A program made the position numbers and the translations under genes. Positions 23,850-35,000 of a stretch of 64,000 nucleotides of DNA are shown here, one piece after another. Numbering within the stretch: position 1 is the stretch's first letter; each line of letters opens with the position of its first letter. A model generated the notes under the pieces. It saw only the letters and a list, made by a program, of their open reading frames with translations. It did no database searches and was not told where the DNA came from. The stretch lies in the NCBI GenBank assembly GCA_963693315.1, contig OY856188.1, positions 243,553,426 through 243,617,425 on the forward strand, written 5' to 3'. Source of the DNA: Diogma glabrata (lineage: Eukaryota; Arthropoda; Insecta; Diptera; Cylindrotomidae).

Positions 23850-25700
23850 TGGTCTCATTTGCAAGAGTATACACGATTTTAGAAACATTGCAACTTTTTT
23901 TTACAATTTTGCAGTTTATAAAATTTTATCAAAAGAGTTTCATTTTTTCTATGCACAAACCAGCCCTCCGCTCCTGCGTTTCGAGCTTTTTTGACAAACA
24001 AATTTGAAAAAATTCACAGACACGAAGTTTGACAAATATTAATGAAAATTATAGCCGAGCGTTAAATAACTAAATTTCTGTCCTTTTAGGTGAAGGTTAG
24101 ATAAAAGCTTTGGAGTTGATTGGGGTTGAAAGAGTCATATTTGAAAGAGGACTAATTTAAGAAGCACTGCATTTTTTGCATTTTGCGGTGCACATTTTTT
24201 GAATTATGTTCAAAAAAGACAAATTTTGACATTTAGGAGGAACAGCTCATTTTTATCGGCCTTTGGTCCGACAATATAAAAACTTTGCAGCACAACGTTT
24301 TGGAAATTATTTTTGATATTTTGTTCGACTTTTTCTTCTTTTTTTCTTCAAATTTTGGCTAAGACCACTTTCATAATTATGGGCACATTTGTAAGACCTA
24401 ATTTTTATTATTACGGTAGGTCAAAAATAAAATAATAAAAGTGATTTACGGAGTTTCTTTGAACGTTTTTCTTTTGATTTTTAGGGTTCCATTTTTTATA
24501 CGGAACACTATTGGTGAGAGTACAACGTGTTTTTCACATTACTTCGATTATCTCGTGAACCACCATATGAAAGGGCTTTATTTCAGCATTATTTAAAAAT
24601 ATATTTTGGCATTTTACACCGCACCATTTTTTGTATAATTTTGAATAATGACGTTTTCTGCATGTTTTATTGCCCCGAATAACTCCGACCCTACTTCATC
24701 GGAAATCTTGAAATATATTTGGAATGATAGAAAATTGAGTAGTTTTTCAATGAAAAATATAGAAAAGTGGCAGATACTCATAATTATATTTATTAAAGGG
24801 GTGTGAATGGTAAGGTGTAAAAACATCAATTAAAACCAGATCATGTGGGGTGTCATTTGAAAGAGCACTTGATTTTAGAAATTTCGCCATTTTTTTTAGA
24901 ATTTTTCAATGCATAGTTTTTGAATTATTATCAATAAAGTGACACAAAAAGTTGGTTCCCCCCCTTGCATTTCGAGCCTAATGAACAGAAAAATTTGAAA
25001 AAATTCACAGAGACAGGAATTTTAATAAACTCTGAACGAAAAATAAAGCGAACTCTCAAATAATTATATTTTTGTGCTTTTAAGGGATTGGGGTGGGAAA
25101 GGGTTCAGAAACGTTGCAATTTTTTTTAGAATTTTGCGGTACACAGCTTTTGAGTTATGTTAAAAAATGTGCAAATTCCAGACCGTCCCCCCCCCCTCCT
25201 ACGTTTCGACACTGATAGACAGAAAAAATTCATAAAGACAGGAAGTTTGCTCTATTTTGAACGAACATTATAGCGAACTCTCAAATAATTATATTTCTGT
25301 GTGTTTAGGGGATGGGTGTAAGGAGGGTAAAAAAAAACTTTTTTGACCCAAGCGAGTGGGGTATCATTTGAAGAAGCACTAAATTTCCAAAACATTGCAA
25401 TTTTTTTTAGAATTTTGCGGTACACAGTTTTGGAGTTATTCTAAAAAATGTGCAGATTCCAGACCGTTCCCCCCACTACGTTTCGACACTGATTGACAGA
25501 AAAAATTGAAAAAAATCACAGAGATAGGAAGTTTGCTAACTTTTTTGGAACCATACGAGTGGGGTGTCATTTGAAAGAACACTTAATTTAAGAAGCATTG
25601 CAACATTTTTTAGAATTCTGAGATGCACAGTTTTTTAGTTATTGATAAAAAAAGTTTTTTTTTAAGTATATGTATTCCACCCTATATTTCGACGATGATT
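23850..25700 (+). repeat. Diverged tandem-repeat block, family R290, forward orientation
   Basis: Units of about 280-330 bp repeat TGTCATTTGAAAGAGCAC, AATTTTGCGGT(G/A)CACAG, ACGTTTCGACACTGAT and AATAATTATATTTCTGTG. A distinct segment (24480-24840), starting GGGTTCCATTTTTTATACGG, marks one end region. The same end region and units recur inverted at 56700-58800. Short open frames inside the block are incidental. Confidence 0.8.
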
Positions 25701-26419
25701 TATAGAACAAATATACCCTATTTAGACCATTAAAATACTGGTTAAATCTTTCTTTAGCTAACATAAACATCTATGGATAAGATTTAAACTCAAGTAACAG
25801 TTTTGATCAATGTAGATGTGAAATTTATCAAGTCACTGCGTTTGAAAATAAGGTTTTCGATTATGGAAAAGTGCCAACACGAAGAAAAACCAAGTTTATT
25901 TCCTTACTCACCAAGAATGCAGTGATCACGATATTTTTTGATGATCCTAAATATCTCCAACATATAGTAATGACACCATTAAAATGCAGCAAATCTACCT
26001 GGAATCAGGTAAGACCGCTTATTTTGCTGGTTCCACTGCTTGTCTGCAGTCTACTGGCCATGTCTGTAGCGAAGTCTATAGCATTTGCTTGTGATTTATT
26101 GTAACTTTGGACTGTATTTTAGCACACCGCCCTATATATTTTTTGGATATTAAACCGATAGATCATCTTGGCCAGAAAGTACCTTAATGTCACTTTTAGA
26201 CACCATGGCAAATGCATTTAGCACCTCAATGTTGCTCACTATGCTCACATCAACGCTTTCTACAAATAAACATACATTAGTTTAGCACAAAAAAAGGTTT
26301 TTGCCTAGCTTTAACAAGGGTTTTATAAATAAATTAGTTCTAGTACGATTATGGTAGAAAAGTCCTTCGACAGAAATACATGTCAGCAAAGTAAATTCTC
26401 TTTGCCAATCAAAATTAAA
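25701..26419. other. Unassigned sequence before the LINE relic
   Basis: A plus-strand frame at 25871-26104 has a hydrophobic tail but no family I recognise. It could be degraded transposon sequence belonging to the following LINE. Confidence 0.4.
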
Positions 26420-27930
26420 TTTTGCAGGTTAGAGTAGGTCCTAACTATATTAAAAAATCCAAACTATATTAAGTAGCCAGAGGTAAGTTCGAAGAAACAC
26501 TTTGTGATATAGTACAGAGGGGACTGAATCTGGTAGATATTTGGTGCACATTTGCGGGACTAAAACTCATTCTGATTAAAGCCACGATGGTCCCATTCAC
26601 CAGGCAAAGAAAACTTAACATGAAACCCATCACAACGAGGGGCTCCATAATTGAATTTACACAGGAGACTAAATTTCTAGGAGTAATTCTTGAAAGCAAA
26701 CTCCTGTGTAGAAGCCACATCAAGGCAGTAGTAATCAAAGCCGTAAGAGCTTAAAAAGTATGCAAAAACCTTGCGGGTAAAACATGGGGGTACAGCCCAG
26801 GTATCTTAAGGTGGATGTATACCATGATAATGGAAACAGACCCCATAACTTACGGAGCGGCAGGATGGGGCAAACAAGCCCAGTTTAATGCTGGGAAATC
26901 TGAATTGGAAAAAAGGTGCAGAGGCTGGCCTGTATCTGCATAACGGAGGCAATGAGGACATGTCCTACCACGTCAATAGAAATTCTGTTAGAACTGGTTC
27001 CGTTTTACTTGCAGATTAAGAGCGTAGCTAGTGAAACCATACTGAGATTTATCATGGAGGGTATGGGTAAAGAAATGATCATAAAGTCTAAATATCGTGA
27101 TAGGCTTTAAAGGGGTAATACCTTGCTTTAGTTTCTTAAAGATGGAATGATTAAGCAGTACAACTTCGATAAGAAAATAAGAAATATACATCGCAGATGT
27201 TCAAAAAGCAGAGTGGAGCACTTGATACTCTATACGTACAATCTGGGTAACAATGTTATCAAATGGTACGCAGATGGATAAAAAACCGGGGTAGGGGTGA
27301 GCGCTGGAGCATTTGAAACAAAAATCAAATATTTTGAGCCCATGGGCAAATACCCTAGCGTCTTCCAGGCTGAGATATGTGCAATCAAAAGATGCGCAAA
27401 CTTTTGCATAAGAAGGCAATATAATCAATGCGTTAGGCTCATACACCATTACATCTAAAATTGTTGGAGACTGTGTGAGCAAGCTAAATAAGCTTGGGAA
27501 TAGTAACAAAATAACAGTTTACTGGTCAAGCTGGTATCGCAGGTAAAGAAGAAGCCAATAAATTAGCAAGACGAGGTGCTTTAACATCGTTTGTTGGCCC
27601 TTGGCCCTTTTGTAGACTCGGGACTAAACCATCCACGAAAGGATGAGGGAAGCAATTATGACGGATTGGTCCGAAACCTGGAATAACACCGATGGTCTAA
27701 GGAAATCCAAGGAGTTGATTGGATCGTTCAATCAAGAGCAGTAATGTAGGTTAAATAGGAATAACCTAAAAATACCGACTGGGGTTTACAGGACACTGTA
27801 AACTAAGAAAACACCTTAATAACATTGGAGTGGAGCAGAGAAACAAATGTAGATTTGTCTTTTGGAAGAAGAGACCCCAGCCCATCTTCTCAAAGATTAT
27901 GGAGCCTTGATCTACACGCAAAGGTTTCAT
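26420..27930 (+). pseudogene. Jockey/R1-like LINE relic: RT C-terminus, RNase H, zinc knuckle
   Basis: The plus strand reads GLKLILIKATMVPFTRQRKL, then KFLGVILESKLL, GKTWGYSPGIL and, after a frameshift, QRLACICITEAMRTCPTTS. This is the C-terminal part of a non-LTR reverse transcriptase ORF2. It is followed by an RNase H piece, WYADG-stop-KTGVGVSAGAF with YPSVFQAEICAIKR (about 27265-27400). A terminal zinc knuckle region reads TGHCKLRKHLNNIGVEQRN with CRFC near 27790-27860. Many stops and frameshifts show a dead 5'-truncated copy. Confidence 0.8.
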
Positions 27931-28114
27931 CTGGGGATTGGTACATGACCTGCCTAAATTTAACCATCTTCAATTTAACCATCAGATTCCAGAAAAAAAT
28001 TAGAGTTCAATATCAAACCTTGGATTATGATTGTAGGATGCTTGTTGCAGTGTATATAATAAGACCGATGTATCGCAGTTAGGAGATGAACATTTATGAT
28101 AGAAAGTCTGTATA

Positions 28115-28850
28115 GATTTTTCGTCACCTTTTCCCGTTCCAAACTCGGAAAAAGGTTAACATTGGTTGTCCTTCATCATTTTTCTAAATTTGGATTACCT
28201 AAATCTCTTCGAAACGCAACGTCATCTAAGGTAAACGACTTCTAGAAAAAGTGATGTGTTCTTAACATATGGGGCACCAGAGTTTCTACACAGCGACAAA
28301 CACTGGTTGAGAAAATCGTTTTTAAATTTACTATCGGATTTCCATATTCAGCATGTTAGAACTAGAGTCTTTATTCCTTCACAGAAACGCTTCAGATAGG
28401 GTAAAAAGATCTGTCCTCGCTGACATTCAACGCACTACATGGGATTCTTATCTGAGGAAGATGCTGAGTGACCCACCGTTGATAGTTTCACTAAATACTC
28501 TCCGTATTACTTGTTGTTTGGACAACACACAATCTCAGATGGGAAAACATATAAACTTTTGGGATTGAAGTGCTGCATCGTTCGGATCATCTGACCTTAC
28601 TAAAATCTCGTGTTCAAGCAAAGCTTTAATCTGCATTCGACAAATCACAACATCAATATAATCTGCTAACCCAGATGAGGACATCTGTAACGCGCAAGAA
28701 GCGTGTTACGATTAATTTTCACTCGTTCAGAGGTCCAAATGCGATCTGTTGCTCCGATTTTGCTTAGTTGTGGGCGTGAGAATTAATTTTGGACTTAAAC
28801 GAATGTTCATAGATCACAGGAAGTGGAAAGGAAAAAGGTAGGGCAGTTAG
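28115..28850 (+). pseudogene. Ty3/gypsy-type integrase relic
   Basis: Plus-strand readings in several frames give FSRSKLGKRLTLVVLHHFSK, GAPEFLHSDKHW, IQHVRTRVFIP, RNASDRVKRSVLADIQRTTW and RVQAKL...AFDKSQHQYN. In that order they match the integrase core and C-terminal region of an LTR retrotransposon polyprotein. HSD corresponds to the second catalytic Asp region. Frames change repeatedly, so it is long dead. No LTRs were identified. Confidence 0.7.
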
Positions 28851-28984
28851 GCCATAAGACAAAATCCGAACATTGAAAAAAACTCGTCTACATCATGTTC
28901 CTATGAAACAAAACAATAATATTCAACAAAGAAAATTGTGGTTCATACTAATAATTATTTAATTAAACTTTTTTTAAAATAATT

Positions 28985-29660
28985 CCAACACTGGGAAAGA
29001 AAAATTATAAAAAACATTGCAATGAATTCTATATTAGGTGCTCTTTCAAATGACACCCCACTCGCTTGGGTCAAAAATGTTTTTTACCCTCTCTATTCCG
29101 GTCCCCTAAACACACAAAAATATAATTATTGGAGACTTCGCTATAGTTCTAATACAAAATCTACCAAATTTCCTACTCTGTGAAATTTTACAAATTTTTC
29201 TGTCAATCAGTGTCGAAGCGTATGGGGGAACGGTCTAAATTTTGCACTTTTTTTGACAAAAACTCAAAACTCACCGCAAAATTCTAAAAAAATTGTAACG
29301 AATTCTATATTAGGTGCTCTTTCAAATGATTTCCCACTCGCTTGGGTCAAAAAAGGTTTTTTCCCTTTTTACCCCGGTCCCCTAAACACACAGAAATATA
29401 ATTATTTGAGACTTCGCTATAGTTTTCATACAAAATTTACCAAATTCCCTAACTCTGTGAATTTTAACAAATTTTTCTGTTAATCAGTGTCGGAACGTAG
29501 GCGCCGGGGGGGGGGGCGTCTGAAAGTCGCACTTTTTAACAATATCTTAAAAACTGTGCATCGCAAAATTCTAAAGCAAATTGATTTATTTTCTAAATTA
29601 GGTGCTCTTTCAAATGACACCCCACTTGACCACATTTTAAATAGTGATTTTACCCCTTCT
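28985..29660 (-). repeat. Repeat family R290, inverted copy
   Basis: Two to three units contain GTGCTCTTTCAAATGACA, ACTCGCTTGGGTCAAAAA, ATCAGTGTCG and ACTTCGCTATAG. They are the reverse complement of units in the 23850-25700 block and match the 56700-58800 block directly. The copy ends near CCACTTGACCACATTTTAAA, the same junction as in the last block. Confidence 0.8.
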
Positions 29661-30129
29661 CATATCCGTGGCATTTGACCCGACACATTATTGTTAAATT
29701 AGGCCAATTTCTAATCCACCCCTACTGTTTAAGGTAGAAAAAAAGAACAATTTCTGAACGAAGAAAACAAAGAGAAACATATATATTGTAGTCGATATCC
29801 GCTATCGTGTTAAAAACCAAGAGGACTCGAGAATTAACTTTTGACATGTTTATTTTGCTTTTTAAAAGTTTTAGTTTTTTGAAAAAATTTGTTATACTGA
29901 AAGTTTTTTGAAATATTTGAGGTGCAATAGTCAATTGTTAAACAAACTTTTTCATTATTGCGTAAAATTATGTCAAATTAAGATAACTCATTTTACTTGT
30001 TAAGTAAACATTTATTTATAATAGTTTGTTTTATTGATATGTATCAAAAATTATATCACACATAAAAAATTGAATGCTATAAAAATTAAAGATTCTTACC
30101 TAAAAAGTAAAGAGAGGTGTCAAGGGACT

Positions 30130-30850
30130 CCCGGATGGAACGAAGTTCCTTTTGATTAATTAGTGAAGATTATACAACTTTGTGAAGATTAGTGAAGATT
30201 ATACAACTTTGTATACAATTAACAATGGGAACACTGGGAACAATGTTGTATGCAAACTTGTTTATAAATTTATGCACAAAATTGTATTCGAAGTTGTATT
30301 CAAAGTTTTATTCAAAGTTGTATTCAAAGTTGTATACAAAGTTGTATACAACGTTGTATACAAATTTGTATACAACGTTGTATACAAAGTTGTATACAAA
30401 GTTGTATACAAAGTTGTATACAAAGTTGTATACAAAGTTGTACACAAAGTTGTATACAAAGTTGTATACAAGGTTGTATTTGTATTCAAAGTTCTATATA
30501 AATTGGCATTCCAAGTTGTATATAAATTGGCATTCCAAGTTGTATACAACTTTGTTTACGACTTGGTATAAAATTTAAAAAAAACAAAGAAAAATAATAC
30601 GTCTATCCACTCCTCAAGCAAAGCATAAACTAAATTCAAAGAAAATATTAAAATTTAAATTTCATTTCTTATTTCGTTTCGTTTGTTGTTTCGTGTTTTT
30701 TTTTAATCGTTTAATTTTTTTATATTAATTTTTTTATATTCTCTTTTATATTCAGCAAAAAGTGTCGTTACAACTTTTTTTTTGTCTTAATTTTTTCCGT
30801 CTAGCCTCTTTTCTCAACGCGCGATAAGGAACTTCGTTCCAAAAATTGCA
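30130..30850. mobile_element. Possible fold-back element carrying a minisatellite
   Basis: GGAACGAAGTTCCTT near 30138 and AAGGAACTTCGTTCC near 30828 are inverted copies enclosing about 700 bp. Between them lie a 12-bp minisatellite and AT-rich sequence. The right part (30590-30660) resembles sequence near 59070-59130, suggesting a repeated element. No target duplication was established. Confidence 0.45.
30243..30565. repeat. Self-complementary 12-bp minisatellite (GTTGTATACAAA)
   Basis: The core has about 12 consecutive units of GTTGTATACAAA (30320-30475), with degenerate units on both sides. Each unit contains the 10-bp palindrome TTGTATACAA. The period is a multiple of three and lacks stops in several frames, giving spurious long open frames on both strands (tetrapeptide repeats KVVY, KLYT and TTLY). 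I do not regard these as genes. Confidence 0.92.
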
Positions 30851-30854
30851 AACA

Positions 30855-31190
30855 AAAATCTTGCATTATTCGATGAACTTAGAAAAAGTTCGATTTTTGA
30901 ATTTAGAAATCAAGAACAACAATGTGATTATGATAATACAAGTGCAGAATTAGATATTGAAAGTCTATCTCATTAAATAAATTGGTTATCTGATGATAAA
31001 TATGATCGTAGTCTGGATGTGATATTAAGAGAAGCTTTAAGTTTATCCATCGGTAATAATATAAACCTCGGTGATTTCAAGTGTGAGACCAACTTTCTAG
31101 ATTGTATGATATCTCAAAGCGATTCAACAATTTATTATTAAGCCAGGAAATTTCTTCCAATTAAATACGGGATTACTAAGTCCGGACTGG
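30855..31190 (+). pseudogene. Unidentified coding relic
   Basis: One plus-strand frame reads through about 110-130 codons with only two or three stops: ALFDELRKSSIFEFRNQ, WLSDDKYDRSLDVILREAL, NLGDFKCETNFLDCMISQ and KFLPIKYGITKSG. Composition and codon use look coding-like compared with the surrounding AT-rich sequence. I do not recognise the family. It could be a degraded transposon protein or a host exon fragment. Confidence 0.35.
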
Positions 31191-32019
31191 CTTAGTATAA
31201 AAACTGGTATACAATTAAATTTAATTTGTTTGTTATTAATAATAAAGTCCCGGTATAGTAAACAGAACGAACGCATATTGTTCCGTTACATTGTGCCATA
31301 CCGATACTGAACACTGGATATAAAGAATTCACTAATGTTGAACTTGTTCGACTAACCCTTTTCGCTAATAAAAATATTTTGGAAAGACAACAGTATTGTT
31401 CACTCTTAAACATATATATATATGCTTGTTGTTTACTTGTCCACATACCTCAATGAAACAATTACAAGACACAAAATAATTTCCAATTTTTCTACGTATA
31501 ACAAGCAATCCATTACATACAAACATCCATTATTAAAAATAAAAATTAACAAAAAATTTTATTCATAAATTTTCATCAACATTTTTTAAAAGAAAAATTC
31601 GTCTCAAAACCTTATTTCAAAATTTCAACAAATACTTAAAAATTTTTTTTTTATGAAAATAGTTATTATTATTTTTGTATTTGTTTGTACACATTTTCAA
31701 AAGAGAAAATCTTTACAAAACAAAAAATTTATTTACAGTATCTCGGAATCCGACAGTAGTAAAAAAAACAAAATTATTTTTAAAATCAAACAAATCGTTC
31801 GTGTTACTTAAGTGCAAGAAGAATTTTTTTTGTCGCGATTTTTCTCTCAGTCTTAAACCCAATTTAATTTAATTTAGATGTTTTTCTTTTAAAATCGATT
31901 AAAAAATTTAAATTTACTACGCTTTTACGGTTATTTATATTAATTACATTTAGAAAAGTGGAAAACTATTCAAATATGAAGATTTTTTAGTTTGGAATTT
32001 AGACGTTTTTGTCGAAAAA
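31191..32019 (+). promoter_or_regulatory. Upstream region of gene 2 (promoter and 5' UTR expected here)
   Basis: This AT-rich sequence precedes the gene 2 start codon. An in-frame stop at 31951 and no ATG in that frame before 32020 set the start. I could not identify a specific core promoter motif. A short TA repeat lies near 31415. Confidence 0.4.
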
Positions 32020-32086
32020 ATGATGTGGAAATTATTTTTCTTTTATTTTCTACTATTAGTGCAATATAATTATACGTTGAAAATTG
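32020..32086 (+). CDS. Gene 2 exon 1: start codon and signal peptide
   Basis: ATG ATG opens a 22-codon exon reading [20 protein letters not shown] then KI. This is a short basic start and a hydrophobic core typical of a signal peptide. The donor is G|GTAAGA. Its last base joins the GT of 46344 to make KIGGLFDE, the usual start of a mature kainate-receptor amino-terminal domain. The frame fit and this junction are the evidence that a 14,257-bp intron connects them. Confidence 0.85.
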
Positions 32087-35000
32087 GTAAGATAAAAATA
32101 TATCCAAAAATATCAGATAAGATAAACTGATTAAAGTGTTGGTTAACTTAAATGAAGTTTAGATTTTTGCTACCGGGAGTTTTTTCGTACTAGTTTGTCA
32201 AACATATAATATTAACAATTTAAATGTATTTGTATAAATAAAATTAAAATTTAAAAATTATCTGTGTGAGTGATAAACATTGGTGACGGTATGCAAAGAA
32301 CATAATATTTTTATTATTTGTTTGCTAATATTTAAAGTGTTGAGTATTGGCATCGCTAATGAATTGACTGCTATAAGCATCAGTGTATAATAAATCGCAT
32401 TGAGGGATCAGTTTTTGTTAATTTGTAATTCTTTTTAGTTGTTTATTTACGAGTGTGACAACTTCGTGTAATCCATTCCCTGCTATTTACATATTCGTTA
32501 ACATGAGATGTCACATATAACTTTTAATAGCAGTGAGATATTACTACCCAAGATGATATCTTAAAGGTACTGGCAAATTAATTTTATTCAGTCAAAGATG
32601 GCAGTCTGACTTTACTGATATGGTATATATCTTGATGATTTTCAAAAAAACGAGTCCATATAAATCCATATAAATCCATAAATAGGTTTTGATTATAGAA
32701 GAAGACAGTGCGTCACATAATCAAGAAAACGACACTCGCTGGATTATTGGCAAATAAAATTTAGTTTTGTTAATGCAATTTTTTAAAAAATTGCTTTGTA
32801 CAAATACTTCTTATTAAATTTTAATCTCCTCTATCATATTATGGAAGAATATTTGTACCTATGTCAAAATTTTTTTTTATTGGAGGGCCTTGAGACTTGC
32901 TGTTCGAGTAGCAGGCGACCTGAAGGTCTATTGTGCTGACCCTGATTGTGTTATTAGTCAGTCATCGTCTGTGCCGTTACTGGTTGTATTCTGTAATCCA
33001 AGTTGAGACTTTTAATAAAATGAATTAGCTCCACTGGTGTGACGTTTTGTGGTAGTGGAAGTGTATTCTATGACTAAGTTGGTTGTATCTGAGTTCAGGA
33101 CAGCTGCAGATGACGTGTAACGTGTTTCATCGTTCCCGCCTCCGAGTTGCAGAATCTACACGTGTCGGAAACAACAAGGCCGATTTTGTTAAGATGCTGG
33201 CTTAAAGGACCATGTCAAGTAATGCACCATGTTTAAATTATTAGAGACTCTCTGTTTAAGTTGATTGTTTTTAAGGGTGAAATAGGGAGTGTACTAATCT
33301 CTCACTGCTTCTGCATAATTTAGAATTTTATTCCTGTTCCCTTGTTTGGATTGTGATTTTGAGCGAACTCTTGGCCATTCCGAAGCATGGTTCCAGTCCA
33401 ACAAAACTTTTATTGGCACCTTGCTTTGCTAAAGCGTCAGCAATAGCATTTCCTTGTATTCCTGTGTGATTTTGCTCCTATGCCCACATTGGTTCAAGAA
33501 CCATCTGTGTACCAGATGCTGGCGTTATGTGGCAGTGACCGTATGTAGTTTTTAATACGATCTCTGGCTACAGATGTAAAAGTAATATTACCAATGGTAA
33601 AATTACCGGTAAAATTGGTAATATAACGTAATATTACTTAGGCTTGGTAAAATTGCAATAAAATTTGAATAATTTTTATTTAATAAATATTAAAGTTTGT
33701 GCTTTTTTGTTGAAAACCCGTATAATTGAAAATTCCGTGCACATTGTTATGAGAATATCTCAGCTGATCGATCGATTTGAAGGTGAACACCCATAAATGT
33801 AGGGAATTTTAACGTCTCTACGTGTTCTAAGTTGAGTATTTTAGGCAAACATTTATTTTGTCTACTGGTGTCAATCGGTGGGTTGGAATGGGTAGTATTT
33901 TCCCCTGGTAGCAATAACGCAGCTATTCTGGATGAGGCAAAAGGTAAATGTATGTCATTTTGGGATCACATTGCTGCAGAAGGTTTCTCCTACCCTGATA
34001 TTGAGTTTGCTGATTATTCCTGTTAATCACCCTCAAAGTTCACTCGTGTAGTAATTTTGTTCACGTTCACCATTATCAATGCTTGGTTGTAAATTTTCGC
34101 TGCAAAACGCACGTTCATGTTTAAATATTGCTTGCGTTTTTGAATGCAAATATCTTCAGCAATTTGTGATTTATATTTTTTCCATGAAGAGAAAGAAACA
34201 TTGCATGAATTAGATTATGATGTGACGTGTTGCACACGTAATGCATACAATTATCCCAGTGTCGGCCGGGGCAAGTGTTGTACGCGAAAAAGTGAGATGT
34301 GTAACGCCGTTAACAATTCTCAATTGCAGGAAAAGCGTCTAACCGGACTCATTTTCTAACCAGATGCGATGAAAGAAGCTTGATTGGGATCCCATGCGTA
34401 CAGTCTTTACCAAAGTAAGTTTCATTGAAAATGCTTGGTTATCTGTCAATTTACTCTTTGCATTTGAGCCATTGAAATGCATTTATACTTCTATTCCATG
34501 TTTAATACATAAACATTTCCGAATACGTCAGTGTTTTCAAAAACGCATAATTTTAAATAACAGTGAAGAAAGCAGTTATCATTGAAGCAGGTTTGTTCAA
34601 GATTTGTGGCATTTTTGCAGTTGTGAAAATAGCGGGCAGCCTGTTTTCAAGATGACCTGCTAAAAAAACAAAAGCTGAACTTTGTTCATGTATGGATGGG
34701 CATAAAAGAATTTGCCATTGTTGCATATGTATGTTCCTGTCTATAATGCTCTGCGAGTGAAGATATTTACACTCGATAATCATATATTTGATTTGCATTT
34801 TATGTTTTCATAAACTAGAAATGATTGTGATAGTCATCAATTTTGAATTAAATGAAATTGGAACTATATTTAATTGTTTGGAAATATGTAGTTTTATTTA
34901 CCAATAAATACCAATATTACCAATTTTACTAATCTTACCGGTAATTTTACGGTAAAATTACCACAAATATATTTTACCGGTAAATTTACATCTGTATCTC

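Noticed and set aside
30182..30578. Three overlapping open frames of about 95-129 codons on both strands
   Set aside because: They are the translation of a 12-bp repeat whose length is a multiple of three; only repetitive tetrapeptides result.
33832..34359. Frames inside the 10-bp-duplication element as a possible transposase
   Set aside because: They are short, with no catalytic motif or domain I can recognise.
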